DNA of 64,000 nt from Chirona hameri (Eukaryota; Arthropoda; Thecostraca; Balanomorpha; Balanidae), in assembly GCA_036785665.1 (NCBI GenBank), contig JAXIVJ010000257.1, forward strand, positions 1 to 64,000, given 5' to 3'. Positions 23,503-39,469 of the stretch are shown in pieces; position 1 is the stretch's first letter; each line of letters starts with the position of its first letter. Position numbers and translations under genes: made by a program. A model generated the notes under the pieces. The model was given only the letters and a program-made list of their open reading frames with translations, was not told the origin of the DNA and searched no databases.

Positions 23503-25726
23503 TGAATGTATCAGGCAAAATAGCATGTGTTTATGGAAGCAAAACATTTAGCGTCTACCATCAACAGATACAAATTACGAAATTGATTTCACCACTGAAG
23601 ACTCGTGCCGTCTGTAGGATATGCAAGGTTTGAAATCAAGCTGGTCCTTACATCGAAACTCTGGACAAATGTTGTCTTTGTCTTAATCACATCCTTTGCC
23701 TGGGACAATATTCTTTTGTTAACAAGGACCAGCAAAACAGTCCCTGCGGTAGTTTTCCAACCTGCGACCGGTGAGATTCTGAGACAACTTCGCACTGTTG
23801 GGGAGGGGGGGGGGGGGGGGGGGAAGACCCCAACTAACTCGAAAACTAAAAGGGCTAGAAAGACGCGGAAAAAGTTAGAAATCTCTCCACAAGTAAATTC
23901 AAAGTTATTTCGTGCATTTTTTGGATCAGGACAATATTAAGGGTCAACAGAGGTCATCGAAAGTCAAATTTTCCATGTAGGCCTTTAATTGTTTCAAACG
24001 TTATACTGAGCAAAATTATTAGAACCAGTAGAATGAAGTATAACATTATGGTCATATTAATATCAAATAACAAAAGAAAATCCAAAATATATTTTCGGCT
24101 ATGGGCCTTCTTCAATGGATAATTTCCACTGAATTAAGGCTCCACTTCCATCATCCACTGAAGAAGGCTCATAGCCGAAAATATATTTTGGATGTTCTCT
24201 AGTTATTTTTTACTAATATGAGCATAAAGTAGCACTTTGCTTAGGAAACCCCAACAACATTTCGGGAACTATGATGGATAGGAACAAACGGAAACAAATA
24301 ATCGAAGAAAGCACTTGAGCCCCTATATCTCCCGCCTGCGGACGCCAGTGCGTACAGTCTATATTATACCTTTTTGTACTGGAAAGGAGCACCGATTGAT
24401 TTGCGCCGCGTAGCGGCTTGTAATTTTTTGCTTTGTTTTGTTTCTGTCTGGATAAATAGGCCCTAAAAATTCGAAAGGTTCTATAATCTATATGTATCAG
24501 TCCAAGGGGGCCATAGGGCCCCTCTAGTCCGATACGTTGTTGCTTCTGGTATAAAGGGAGGTTCGTGCCACTTCATAGCCCAAGGGACGGGAGGCATGAA
24601 GGGACATTTTTTGGGCATAATTTAGCAATTTTAAATTAGCATCATGTCGCTTTTTTTTCTCCCAGCGACCAATGCTTGTCATTTCATGGCGTCCCCAGAC
24701 CATTGTTTGCCCTCCTGGATTCAAGGAGGCATAGTTCCCCGGTGCCTCCCCTCGCCCCTCGTGCCTCGCCACGCCCCCAATAACTTACCGTCACGATGGT
24801 TCCCCTGGCACAACGGCGCTGTGGTGCCCTTGGTTGACCGGCACGGCGGTGCCCCTGGCACACCGGCGCGGTGGTGCCCCTGGTACACCTGCGCGGTGTA
24901 GCCCCTTGTTCACAGAACACTGAATGATTTGCACCGCGTAGCGGCGCGGATGTTTTTGCTTTATTTCGGTGGTGTCCCTGGTGCTCCGTCTCGGTGGTGC
25001 CCCCACGGCCCGGTGGTGCCCCCACGGCGCGGTGGTGCCCCCTCGGCACGGTGGTGCCCCCACGGCGCGGTGGTGCCCCCAGGGCGCGGTGGTGCCCCCA
25101 GGGCGCGGTGGTGCCCCCAGGGCGCGGTGGTGCCCCCAGGGCGCTGTGGTGCCCCCATGACCCAAGGGGGTGGGGGGGGGGGGAAGAACTCCCCCTGGAT
25201 CCTCCACTGACCGACAAACAAAATCGGAGAGTGCTGGGAATGGTGCATACATTTTCACTCTAATACATACCTGAATGTATTTGCGTTTAGTACCATAACT
25301 TTAAACAAAAAATCATATTTCACAATCTTCCACTGTTCATCGTTCAACAGACAATCACACATTTGAAAGAAAAATAACTTGCAACATCCAAAAACAATTT
25401 TCATTACATCATTTTTGCAGGGAAGGCGAACGTATATCTTCAACATTAAAGTCGAAATTGTAATAAGGAAATAAGGGTCAAAATATGTGGTGAAGCAGAT
25501 CTTGGAGCAATCATTGCAAAAGCTGGACACCAACAGATCAAATCTGTCTGTTACCAAACCAAGCGGATTGATCTACCTTAATTTGTTCTAACAGGAGTCG
25601 ATATTAATCATGGAAAATGACAAATACCCATTCATCCCGTGACAAAATTGTGAGCCAATCCATTAGTAAAATGTCAGGGTTCACCGAGTCAGATCGTGCT
25701 GACTGGATAGGGGCGCGTTGTTTCTC
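23503..25726. repeat. Intergenic spacer, short class (S), copy 6 to copy 7
   Basis: Poly-G at about 23806-23823, longer than in copy 1; foldback at 24052-24221; short-class junction near 24313; minisatellite at 24795-25209. It is otherwise almost identical to the copy 1 spacer. No gene is supported. Confidence 0.85.
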
Positions 25727-25829
25727 TCCGTGAAATCACGGACTGCGTGCGTCACAAATATCACCCGGCGGGACAGGTGAGGTCACGACCAGACCCCGCC
25801 CCGAGGGTGTTCACCAGCTGTATATATAG
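25727..25829 (+). promoter_or_regulatory. Promoter of copy 7
   Basis: Perfect dyad at 25727-25742; TATA box at 25821-25829. Same CCAACCTGCAGTCAGCAG leader as copy 2. Confidence 0.74.
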
Positions 25830-25879
25830 CCAACCTGCAGTCAGCAGAGGCACAGTCAGCACACACCAGCCAAGTCAAC

Positions 25880-26320
25880 ATGATCAAGGCAAGTCAACGA
25901 ATTCGGCATGTTAACTCTTTCCCTCGAAAGGTGGGAGATACGCAAGAGCCCTTTGGGATTTCAAAACTGCATGAAAATGAATAAACGTAACGCAAATACA
26001 TTTTTCAGTATATGGGACATTTATGTATTGAATGACATTTTAAAGCGTGTTTTCACATACACATTAGGTGTTAACAATACATGAACAACACAAGGCATGA
26101 AATACATACCAATGCAAAATTAAAAACTCGTCACCAACCCGACCTTTCTGCTAGCACTGTCGACAAAAATGTTGCATCCATCCCTGTAATGATATTCTCT
26201 AATGTTTCCAGTTTGTCGTTCTCGTGATGTGCGTGGCCGTGGCGGCTGCCAGCGGCTATGGAGGTGCTCAAAGCCACACTAACGTCGAACTGTGAGTAGT
26301 GCACCTATATAGTTGTTATT

Positions 26321-26392
<72 letters not shown>

Positions 26393-27295
26393 GCGCGCAA
26401 TCGCGCGCGCGCGCGCCCATTAGCTCGAACATCTCCAAATATTATGAGGACAAAAGTCAGCTCATTGTTACAGTTAACATAACTTTATGAAATGATTTCC
26501 TGGAACAAATGTGTCCGAACCAGCCAAGAAAACATCACCGTCGCTTATTTTTTTTACTTATATGTACTGAGTAGAAAGGTTGGATCTTTTATGACGAAAG
26601 GTAACATCTAAATGCTAAATTTACGTCTAGATATTTCGTTTCTAACCATTTTGTTTCTCTTTGCAGCTACAACGCCTGGGGTGGCGCCAAATATGGAGTG
26701 AAAAACCAGCATGCCGTTAATGTGTGAGTATTATCACATATTTCTCCATCATTCTCAAAAATGGAATGTGACGGTATACGCGAAGGCGGTTAATCCATTG
26801 CAAGTTCAAAAAGCCTTCGAACATGTTTAATATGCCGTCCCTGTATAATGATGGAAGTTAAGTTTTCAATGTCACGACTGTATGAACGATCTGTATGTTT
26901 TTTTTTGTGTAAGCATTTCAATTTATATTTTCAGGGGTGGACATGGCGGTGGATACGGCGGTGGAAAGGGATATGGTGGTGGATATGGGAAGTTCGCCGG
27001 CGGAAGCGCCAAGATCTACGCCGAAGGACACGGATCTGGTGGATCTGGATATGGAGGGGGATACGGCGGAGGACACAGCGGTGGACACGGCGGAGGACAC
27101 AGCGGTGGACACGGCGGAGGATATGGTGGTGGATATGGTGGACAGGGCGGAGGATATGCTTACCAGTACAGTGCTGATGTTGGTCACGGATCTGGATACG
27201 GAGGATCTGGACACGGAGGGTCTGGACACGGAGGATCTGGACACGGAGGATCTGGACACGGAGGTTCTGGACACGGATCTGGATATGGGCATTAA
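25880..27295 (+). CDS. Glycine-rich secreted protein gene, copy 7 (near-twin of copy 2)
   Basis: Exons: 25880-25888, 26212-26291, 26667-26723, 26935-27295; 168 aa, protein-identical to copy 2 (V78A, K126Q). Same TTGCAG acceptor before exon 3. AATAAA is at 27444-27449. Confidence 0.87.
26292..26666 (+). repeat. Intron 2 of copy 7 with (AC)n/(CG)n microsatellite at about 26321-26417
   Basis: Short (AC)n with the CTCGCGCGCAATCGCGCG end, matching copy 2 apart from repeat number. Confidence 0.9.
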
Positions 27296-27449
27296 AGCTT
27301 CAAAGTTCCATTGTGTAACTTGCACTACAACTTCAATATTGAAGGAATGTTCTTTAATGTACCAAAGATTCTGCATTCTTGTACATAGTATCAATTATTT
27401 CTGCTTCCATTATCCAGGTTCGTATGTCGGAACGTTATGCGGAAATAAA

Positions 27450-30400
27450 TGAATGTATCAGGCAAAATAGCATGTGTTTATGGAAGCAAAACATTTAGCG
27501 TCTACCATCAACAGATACAAATTACGAAATTGATTTCACCACTGAAGATTCGTGCCGTCTGTAGGATATGCAAGGTTTGAAATCAAGCTGGTCCTTACAT
27601 CGAAACTCTGGACAAATGTTGTCTTTGTCTTAATCACATCCTTTGCCTGGGACAATATTCTTTTGTTAACAAGGACCAGCAAAACAGTCCCTGCGGTAGT
27701 TTTCCAACCTGCGACCGGTGGGACTCTGAGACAACTTCGCACTGTTGGGGAGGGGGGGGGGGGGGGGAAGACCCCAACTAACTCGAAAACTAAAAGGGCT
27801 AGAAAGACGCGGAAAAAGTTAGAAATCTCTCCACAAGTAAATTCAAAGTTATTTCGTGCATTTTTTGGATCAGGACAATATTAAGGGTCAACAGAGGTCA
27901 TCGAAAGTCAAATTTTCCATGTAGGCCTTTAATTGTTTCAAACGTTATACTGAGCATAATTATTAGAACCAGTAGAATGAAGTGTAACATTATGGTCATA
28001 TTAATATCAAATAACAAAAGAAAATCCAAAATATATTTTCGGCTATGAGCCTTCTTCAATGGATAATTTCCACTGAATTAAGGCTCCACTTCCATCATCC
28101 ACTGAAGAAGGCTCATAGCCGAAAATATATTTTGGATGTTCTCTAGTTATTTGATACTAATATGAGCCTAAAGTAGCACTTTGCTTAGGAAACCCCAACA
28201 ATATTTCGGGAACTATGATGGATAGGAACAAACGGAAACAAATAATCGAAGAAAGCTCTTGAAAAATGCAATCGCCATCGGTGCCCCAATTTTAGGTCAG
28301 GTTAATTTTGTATACTCCAGAGGTCACGAAAGGTCACAATGGTGTTTTCTTCCAAGAAGGCTTTCGTAAATCACTTTGTATCGGTTAACTCTCGTCAGTT
28401 CAGGGTGGGGGGATGCCATCTCCCTTGGTTTTTCGATAATTAATCGCGTATTTATCAACTGATTTTGATGAATCTTTCAGTACCCTATTTTTGAACAATT
28501 TGCAACATACACGGGACATTTCAAAATTCTACTAAACATGACCCGTGACCTATGACTTATTTCTCAAGGTTATGTCAGCTGCAACTGGCCGTAGTGTCGA
28601 TGCTAGTAAATCGTGCACTTTCCGAGTGTTTATTGTTTAGGAGCATATGCACAGGTGTTCACAAGTGACATTTATATAAGGTTTCCACTGGGATCGTGAC
28701 CTACGATGACCAGAGATGATTTGTTTGTTCTCTTACAGTTTCTAGGACATTTTGTGATGCTGATTTCAAATTTGGCACCCATTTTGCATAATCTTTGGGG
28801 TACGCGAAGGGGCCATGGCCCCTATATCTCCCGCCTGCGGACGCCAGTGCGTACAGTCTATATTATACCTTTTTGTACTGGAAAAGAGCACCGATTGATT
28901 TGCGCCGCGTAGCGCCTTGTAATTTTTTGCTTTGTTTTGTTTCTGTCTGGATAAATAGGCCCTAAAAATTCGAAAGGTTCTATAATCTATATGTATCAGT
29001 CCAAGGGGGCACTAGGGCCCCTCAAGTCCGATACGTTGTTGCCTCTGGTATAAAGGGAGGTTCGTGCCACTTCATAGCCCAAGGGACGGGAGGCATGAAG
29101 GGACATTTTTGGGGCATAATTTAGCAATTTTAAATTAGCATCATGTCGCTTTTTTTTTCTCCCAGCGACCAATGCTTGTCATTTCATGGCTTCCCCAGAC
29201 CATTGTTTGCCCTCCTGGATTCAGGGAGGCATAGTTCCCCGGTGCCTCGCCTCGCCCCTCGTGCCTCGCCACGCGCCAATAACTTACCGTCACGATGGTG
29301 CCCCTGGCACAACGGCGCTGTGGTGCCCTTGGTTGACCGGCACGGTGGTGCCCCTGGCACACCGGCGCGGTGGTGCCCCTGGTGCACCTGCGCGGTGTAG
29401 CCCCTTGTTCACAGAACACGGAATGATTTGTACCGCGTAGCGGCGCGGATGTTTTTGCTTTATTTCGGTGGTGTCCCTGGTGCCCCGGCTCGGTGGTGCT
29501 CCCACGGCCCGGTGGTGCCCCCACGGCGCGGTGGTGCCCCCTCGGCACGAAAACTAAAAGGGCTAGAAAGACGCGGAAAAAGTTAGACATCTCTCCACAA
29601 GTAAATTCAAAGTTATTTCGTGCATTTTTTGGATCAGGACAGTATTAAGGGTCAACAGAGGTCATCAAAAATTCAAATTTTCCAAGTTTGACTTTAATTG
29701 TTTCAAACGTTATACTGAGCATAATTATTAGAACAAGTAGAATAAAGTGTAACATTATGGTCAAATTAGTATCAAATAACAAAAGAAAATCCAAAATATA
29801 TTTTCGGCTATGAGCCTTCTACAATGGATAATTTCCACTGAATTAAGGCTCCACTTCCATCATCCACTGAAGAAGACTCATAGCCGAAAATATATTTTGG
29901 ATGTTTTTTAGTTATTTGATACTAATATGAGCATAAAGTAGGACTTTGCTTAGGAAACCCCAACAATATTTCGGGAACCATGATGGATAGGAACAAACGG
30001 AAATAAATAATCGAATAAAGCTCTTGAAAAATGCAATCGCCATCGGTGCCCCAATTTTAGCTCAGGTTAATAATGTATACTCCAGAGGTCACGAAAGGTC
30101 ACAATGGTGTTTTCTTCCAAAAAGGCTTTCTTAAATCACTTTGTATCGGTTAACTCTCGCCAGTTCAGGGTGGGGGGATGCCATCTCCCTTGGTTTTTCG
30201 ATAATTAATCGCGTATTTATCAACTGATTTTGATGAATCTTTCCGTACCCTATTTTTAAACAATTTGCAACCTACACGGGACATTTCGAAATTCTACTAA
30301 CCATGACCCGTGACCTATGACTTATTCTTCAAGGTTATGTCAGAGGCAACTGGCCGTAGTGTCGATGCTAGTAAATCGTGCACTTTCCGAGAGTTTATTG

Positions 30401-30935
30401 TTCAGGAGCATATGCACGTTAGACAAACAAAATCGGAGAGTGCTGGGAATGGTGCATACATTTTCACTCTAATACATACCTGAATGTATTTGCGTTTAGT
30501 ACCATAACTTTAAACAAAAAATCATATTTCACAATCTTCCACTGTTCATCGTTCAACAGGCAATCACACATTTGAAAGAAAAATAACTTGCAACATCCAA
30601 AAACAATTTTCATTACATCATTTTTGCAGGGAAGGCGAACGTATATCTTCAACATTAAAGTCGAAATTGTAATAAGGAAATAAGGGTCAAAATATGTGGT
30701 GAAGCAGATCTTGGAGCAATCATTGCAAAAGCTGGACACCAACAGATCAAATCTGTCTGTTACCAAACCAAGCGGATTGATCTACCTTAATTTGTTCTAA
30801 CATGAGTCGATATTAATCATGGAAAATGACAAATACCCATTCATCCCGTGACAAAATTGTGAGCCAATCCATTAGTAAAATGTCAGGGTTCACCGAGTCA
30901 GATCGTGCTGACTGGATAGGGGCGCGTTGTGACTC
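27450..30935. repeat. Intergenic spacer, extended class (X), copy 7 to copy 8
   Basis: It repeats the rearranged spacer of copies 2-3: foldback at 27996-28165, minisatellite cut off at 29294-29549, extra partial spacer from about 29550 to 30419 with a second foldback at 29761-29930, then the shared pre-promoter sequence. The same breakpoints show the rearrangement predates the block duplication. No gene is supported. Confidence 0.85.
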
Positions 30936-31040
30936 TCCGTGAAATTACGGACTGCTTGCGTCACAAATATCACCCGGCGGGACAGGTGAGGTCACGACAC
31001 CAGACCCAGCCCCGAGGGTGTTCACCAGCTGTATATATAG
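30936..31040 (+). promoter_or_regulatory. Promoter of copy 8, variant
   Basis: Same broken dyad (TCCGTGAAATTACGGA) and altered GC box as copy 3; TATA box at 31032-31040. Confidence 0.7.
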
Positions 31041-31090
31041 CCAACCTGCGGTCAGCAGAGGCACAGTCAGCACAGACCAGCCAGTCCAAC

Positions 31091-32524
<1,434 letters not shown>

Positions 32525-32678
32525 AGCTTCAAAGTTCCATTGTGTAACTTGCACTACAACTTCAATATTGAAGGAATGTTCTTTAATGTACCAAAGATTC
32601 TGCATTCTTGTACATAGTATCAATTATTTCTGCTTCCATTATCCAGGTTCGTATGTCGGAATGTTATGCGGAAATATA

Positions 32679-35438
32679 TGAATGTATCAGGCAAAATAGC
32701 ATGTGTTTATGGAAGCAAAACATTTAGCGTCTACCATCAACAGATACAAATTACGAAATTGATTTCACCACTGAAGACTCGTGCCGTCTGTAGGATATGC
32801 AAGGTTTTAAATCAAGCTGGTCCTTACATCAAAATTCTGGACAAATGTTGTCTTTGTCTTAATCACATCCTTTGCCTGGGACAATATTCTTTTGTTAACA
32901 AGGACCAGCAAAACAGTCCCTGCGATAGTTTTCCAACCTGCGCCCGGTGGGACTCTGAGACAACTTCGCACTGTTGGGGAGGGGGGGGGGGGGGGAGGGG
33001 GGTAGACTCCAACTAACTCGAAAACTAAAAGGGCTAGAAAGATGCGGAAAATTTAGAAATCTCTCCACAAGTAAATTCAAAGTTATTTCGTGCATTTTTT
33101 GGATCAGGACAATATTAAGGGTCAACAGAGGCCATCGAAAGTCACATTTTCCAAGTAGGCCTTTAATTGTTTCATACGTTATACTGAGCATAATTATTAG
33201 AACAAATAGAATGAAGTGTAACATTATGGTCATATTAGTATCAAATAACAAAAGAAAATCCAAAATATATTTTCGGCTATGAGCCTTCTTCAATGGATAA
33301 TTTCCACTAAATTAAGGCTGCACTTCCATCATCCACTGAAGAAGGCTCATAGCCGAAAATATATTTTGGATGTTCTTTACTTATTTGATACTAATATGAG
33401 CATAAAGTAGCACTTTGCTTAGGAAACCCCAACAATATTTCGGGAACTATGATGGATAGGAACAAACGGAAACATATAATCGAGGAAAGATCTTGAAAAC
33501 TGCAATCGCCATCGGTGCCCCAATTTTAACTGAGGTTAATAATGTATGCTCCAGCGGTCACGAAAGGTCACAATGGTGTTTTCTTCCAAAATAGCTTTCG
33601 TAAATCACTTTGTATCAGTTAACTCTCGCCAGTTCAGGGTGGGGGGATGCCATCTCCCATGGTTTTTCGATAATTAATCGCGTTTTATCAACTGATTTTG
33701 ATGAATCTTTCAGTACCCTATTTTTGATCAATTTGCAACATACACGGGACATTTCAAAATTCTACTAACCATGACCCGTGACCTCTGACTTATTTCTCAA
33801 GGTTATGTCAGATGCAACTGGCCGTAGTGTCGATGCTAGTAAATCGTGCACTTTCCGAGTGTTTATTGTTCAAGAACATATGCACCGGTGTTCACAGGTG
33901 ACATTTATATAAGGTGTCCACTGGGATCGTGACCTACGATGACATGAGATGATTTGTTTGGCCTCTTGCTGTTTCTAGGACATTTTGTGATGCTGATTTC
34001 AAATTTGGCACCCATTTTGCATAATCTTTGGGGTACGCGAAGGGGCCATGGCCCCTATATCTCCCGCCTGCGGACGCCAGTGCGTACAGTCTATATTATA
34101 CCGTTTTGTACTGGAAAAGAGCATCGATTGATTTGCGCCGCGTAGCGGCTTGTAATTTTTTGCTTTGTTTTGTTTCTGTAGGATAAATAGGCCCTAAAAA
34201 TTGGAAAGGTTCTATAATCTATATGTATCAGTCCAAGGGAGCCCTAAGGCCCCTCAAGTCCGATACGTTGTTGCCTTTGGTATAAAGGGAGGTTCGTGCC
34301 ACTTCATATGCCAAGGGACGGGAGGCATGAAGGGACATTTTTTGGGCATAATTTAGCAATTTTAATTTAGCATCATGTCGCTTTTTTTCCCCCAGCGACC
34401 AATGCTTGTAAATTCATGGCGGCACCAGACCATTGTTTGCCCTCCTGGATTCAAGGAGGCACAGTTCCCTGGTGCCTCGCCTCGCTCCTCGTGCCTCGTC
34501 ACGCCCCCAATAACTTACCGTCGCGATGGTACCCCTGGCACAACGGCGCGGTGGAGCCCTTGGTTGACCGGCACGGTGGTGCCCCTGGCACACCGGCGCG
34601 GTGGTACCCCTGGTACACCGGCGCGGTGTAGCCCCTTGTTCACAGAACACTGAATGATTTGCACCGTGTAGCGGCGCGGATGTTTTTGCTTTATTTCGGT
34701 GGTGTCCCTGGTGCCCCGGCTCGGTGGTGCCCCCACGGCCCGGTGGTGCCCCCACGGCGCGGTGGTGCCCCCTCGGCGCGGTGTTGCCCCCACGGCGCGG
34801 TGGTGCCCCCAGGGCACGGTGGTGCCCCCAGGGCGCGGTGGTGCCCCCAGGGCGCGGTGGTGCCCCCATGACCCAAGGGGGTGGGAGGTGGGGGGAAGAA
34901 CTCCCCCTGGATCCTCCACTGACAGACAAACAAAATCGGAGAGTGCTGGGAATGGTGCATACATTTTCATTCAATTACATACCTGAATGTATTTGCGTTT
35001 AGTACAATAACTTTAAACCAAAAATCATATTTCACAATCTTCCACTGTTCATCGTTCAACCGACAATCACACATTTGAAAGAAAAATAACTTGCAACATC
35101 CAAAAACAATTTTCATTACATCATTTTTGCAGGGAAGGCGAACGTATATCTTCAACATTAAGGTCGAATTTGTAATAAGGAAATAAGGGTCAAAATATGT
35201 GGTGAAGCAGATCTTGGAGCAATCATTGCAAAAGCTGGACACCAACAGATCAAATCTGTCTGTTCCCAAACCAAGCGGATTGATCTACCTTAATTTGTTC
35301 TAACATGAGACGATATTAAACATGGAAAATAACAAATAACCATTCATCCCGTGACAAAATTGTGAGCCAATCCATTAGTAAAATGTCAGGGTTCACCGAG
35401 TCAGATCGTGCTGACTGGATAGGGGCGCGTTGTGTCTC
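32679..35438. repeat. Intergenic spacer, long class (L), copy 8 to copy 9
   Basis: Matches the copy 3-4 spacer with a shorter interrupted poly-G run (about 32979-33002), a foldback at 33230-33399 and a minisatellite at 34525-34921. One extra C occurs in CACCCCGG after the dyad. No gene is supported. Confidence 0.85.
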
Positions 35439-35542
35439 TCCGTGAAATCACGGACTGCGTGCGTGACAAATATCACCCCGGCGGGACAGGTGAGGTCACG
35501 ACCAGACCCCGCCCCGAGGGTGTTCACCAGCTGTATATATAG
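35439..35542 (+). promoter_or_regulatory. Promoter of copy 9
   Basis: Perfect dyad at 35439-35454; TATA box at 35534-35542, 95 bp away because of one inserted C. Confidence 0.73.
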
Positions 35543-35592
35543 CCAACCTGCGGTCAGCAGAGGCATAGTCAGCACACACCAGCCAGTCCAAC

Positions 35593-36032
35593 ATGATCAA
35601 GGCAAGTCAACGAATTCGGCATGTTAACGCGTTCCCTCGAAAGGTGGGAGATACGCAAGAGCCCTTTGGGATTTCAAAACTGCATGAAAATGAATAAACG
35701 CAACGCAAATAAATTTTTCAGTTTATGGGACATTTATGTATTGAATGACATTTTAAAGCGTGTTTTCACATACACATTAGGTGTTAACAATACATGAACA
35801 ACACAAGGCATGAAATACATACCAATGCAAAATTAGAAACTCGTCACCAACCCGACCTTTCTGCTAGCACTGTCGACAAAAATGTTGCATCCATCCCTGT
35901 AATGATATTCTCTAATGTTTCCAGTTTGTCGTTCTCGTGATGTGCGTGGCCGTGGCGGCTGCCAGCGGCTATGGAGGTGCTCAGAGCCACACCAACGTCG
36001 AACTGTGAGTAGTGCTCCTATATAGTTGTTAT

Positions 36033-36115
<83 letters not shown>

Positions 36116-37017
36116 GCGCGCACTCGCGCGCGCCCGCGCCCATTAGCTCGAACATCTCCAAATATTATGAGGACAAAGGTCAGCTCATTGTTACAGTTAA
36201 CATAACTTTATGAAATGATTTCCTGGAACAAATGTGTCCGAATCAGCCAAGAAAACATCACCGTCGCTTTTTTTTCTCACTTTTATGTATTGCGTAGAAA
36301 GGTTGGATCTTTTATGACGAAAGGTAACATCTAAATGCTAAATTTACGTCTAGATATTTCGTTTCTAACCATTTTGTTTCTCTTTACAGCTACAACGCCT
36401 GGGGTGGCGCCAAATATGGAGTGAAAAACCAGCATGCCGTTAATGTGTGAGTATTATCACATATTTCTCCATCATTCTCAAAAATGGAATGTGACGGTAC
36501 ACGCGAAGGCGTTTAATCCATTGCAAGTTCAAAAAGCCTTCGAACATGTTTAATATGCCGTCCCTGTATAATGATGGAAGTTAAGTTTTCAATGTCACGA
36601 CTGTATGAACGATCTGTATGTTTTTTGTGTGTAAGCATTTCAATTTATATTTTCAGGGGTGGACATGGCGTTGGATACGGCGGTGGAAAGGGATATGGTG
36701 GTGGATATGGGAAGTTCGCCGGCGGAAGCGCCAAGATCTACGTCGAAGGACACGGATCTGGTGGATCTGGATATGGAGGGGGATACGGCGGAGGACACAG
36801 CGGTGGAAACGGCGGAGGACACAGCGGTGGACACGGCGGAGGATATGGTGGTGGATATGGTGGACAGGGCGGAGGATATGCTTACAAGTACAGTGCTGAT
36901 GTTGGTCACGGATCTGGATACGGAGGATCTGGACAAGGAGGATCTGGCCACGGAGGATCTGGACACGGAGGATCTGGACACGGAGGTTCTGGACACGGAT
37001 CTGGATATGGACATTAA
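35593..37017 (+). CDS. Glycine-rich secreted protein gene, copy 9 (in the extra unit of block 2)
   Basis: Exons: 35593-35601, 35925-36004, 36390-36446, 36657-37017; 168 aa. The 5' half (intron 2 marker TTATGTATTGCGTAG, microsatellite class) matches frameshifted copy 4, whereas exon 4 has the SGQ tail of copies 1 and 6. Private changes are G54V and H100N. Intron 3 has a shorter T-run (TTTTTTGTGTGTAAG). AATAAA is at 37166-37171. It is intact and sits where block 2 has one more unit than block 1. Confidence 0.86.
36005..36389 (+). repeat. Intron 2 of copy 9 with (AC)n/(CG)n microsatellite at about 36034-36139
   Basis: Uninterrupted (AC)n with the ACGCGCGCGCACTCGCG end, as in copy 4. Confidence 0.9.
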
Positions 37018-37171
37018 AGGTTCAAAGTTCCATTGTGTAACTTGCACAACAACTTCAATATTGACGGAATGTTGTTTAATGTACCAAAGATTCTGCATTC
37101 TTGTACATAGTATCAATTATTTCTGCTTCCATTATCCAGGTTCGTATGTCGGAACGTTATGCGGAAATAAA

Positions 37172-39366
37172 TGAATGTATCAGGCAAAATAGCATGTGTT
37201 TATGGAAGCAAAACATTTAGCGTCTACCATCAACAGATACAAATTACGAAATTGATTTCACCACTGAAGACTCGTGCCGTCTGTAGGATATGCAAGGTTT
37301 GAAATCAAGCTGGTCCTTACATCGAAACTCTGGACAAATGTTGTCTTTGTCTTAATCACATCCTTTGCCTGGGACAATATTCTTTTGTTAACAAGGACCA
37401 GCAAAACAGTCCCTGCGGTAGTTTTCCAACCTGCGACCGGTGGGACTCTGAGACAACTTCGCACTGTTGGGGAGGGGGGGGGGAAGACCCCAACTAACTC
37501 GAAAACTAAAAGGGCTAGAAAGACGCGGAAAAAGTTAGAAATCTCTCCACAAGTAAATTCAAAGTTATTTCGTGCATTTTTTGGATCAGGACAATATTAA
37601 GGGTCAACAGAGGTCATCGAAAGTCAAATTTTCCATGTAGGCCTTTAATTGTTTCAAACGTTATACTGAGCATAATTATTAGAACCAGTAGAATGAAGTA
37701 TAACATTATGGTCATATTAATATCAAATAACAAAAGAAAATCCAAAATATATTTTCGGCTATGGGCCTTCTTCAATGGATAATTTCCACTGAATTAAGGC
37801 TCCACTTCCATCATCCACTGAAGAAGGCTCATAGCCGAAAATATATTTTGGATGTTCTCTAGTTATTTTTTACTAATATGAGCATAAAGTAGCACTTTGC
37901 TTAGGAAACCCCAACAACATTTCGGGAACTATGATGGATAGGAACAAACGGAAACAAATAATCGAAGAAAGCTCTTGAGCCCCTATATCTCCCGCCTGCG
38001 GACGCCAGTGCGTACAGTCTATATTAGACCGTTTTGTACTGGAAAGGAGCACCGATTGATTTGCGCCGCGTAGCGGCTTGTAATTTTTTGCTTTGTTTTG
38101 TTTCTGTCTGGATAAATAGGCCCTAAAAATTCGAAAGGTTCTATAATCTATATGTATCAGTCCAAGGGTCCTAGGGCCCCTCAAGTCCGATACGTTGTTG
38201 CCTCTGGTATAAAGGGAGGTTCGTGCCACTTCATAGCCCAAGGGACGGGAGGCATGAAGGGACATTTTTTGGGCATAATTTAGCAATTTTAATTTAGCAT
38301 CATGTCGCTTTTTTTTTCTCCCAGCGACCAATGCTTGTCATTTCATGGCGTCCCCAGACCATTGTTTGCCCTCCTGGATTCAAGGAGGCATAGTTCCCCG
38401 GTGCCTCGCCTCGCCCCTCGTGCCTTGCCACGCCCCCAATAACTTACCGTCACGATGGTTCCCCTGGCACAACGGCGCTGTGGTGCCCTTGGTTGACCGG
38501 CACGGCGGTGCCCCTGGCACACCGGCGCGGTGGTGCCCCTGGTACACCTGCGCGGTGTAGCCCCTTGTTCACAGAACACTGAATGATTTGCACCGCGTAG
38601 CGGCGCGGATGTTTTTGCTTTATTTCGGTGGTGTCCCTGGTGCCCCGTCTCGGTGGTGCCCCACGGCCCGGTGGTGCCCCCACGGCGCGGTGGTGCCCCC
38701 TCGGCACGGTGGTGCCCCCACGGCGCGGTGGTGCCCCCAGGGCGCGGTGGTGCCCCTAGGGCGCGGTGGTGCCCCCAGGGCGCTGTGGTGCCCCCATGAC
38801 CCAAGGGGGTGGGGGGGGGGGGGAAGAACTCCCCCTGGATCCTCCACTGACCGACAAACGAAATCGGAGAGTGCTGGGAATGGTGCATACATTTTCACTC
38901 TAATACATACCTGAATGTATTTGCGTTTAGTACCATAACTTTAAACAAAAAATCATATTTCAGAATCTTCCACTGTTCATCGTTCAACAGACAATCACAC
39001 ATTTGAAAGAAAAATAACTTGCAACATCCAAAAACAATTTTCATTACATCATTTTTGCAGGGAAGGCGAACGTATATCTTCAACATTAAAGTCGAAATTG
39101 TAATAAGGAAATAAGGGTCAAAATATGTGGTGAAGCAGATCTTGGAGCAATCATTGCAAAAGCTGGACACCAACAGATCAAATCTGTCTGTTACCAAACC
39201 AAGCGGATTGATCTACCTTAATTTGTTCTAACATGAGTCGATATTAATCATGGAAAATGACAAATACCCATTCATCCCGTGACAAAATTGTGAGCCAATC
39301 CATTAGTAAAATGTCAGGGTTCACCGAGTCAGATCGTGCTGACTGGATAGGGGCGCGTTGTTTCTC
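37172..39366. repeat. Intergenic spacer, short class (S), copy 9 to copy 10
   Basis: Short poly-G (about 37472-37483), foldback at 37712-37881, short-class junction near 37974, minisatellite at 38454-38849. A local deletion changes GGGGGCCCTAGGGCCCC to GGGTCCTAGGGCCCC near 38165. No gene is supported. Confidence 0.85.
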
Positions 39367-39469
39367 TCCGTGAAATCACGGACTGCGTGCGTCACAAATA
39401 TCACCCGGCGGGACAGGTGAGGTCACGACCAGACCCCGCCCCGAGGGTGTTCACCAGCTGTATATATAG
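39367..39469 (+). promoter_or_regulatory. Promoter of copy 10
   Basis: Perfect dyad at 39367-39382; TATA box at 39461-39469; leader CATAGTTAGCCCACACCAGC. Confidence 0.73.
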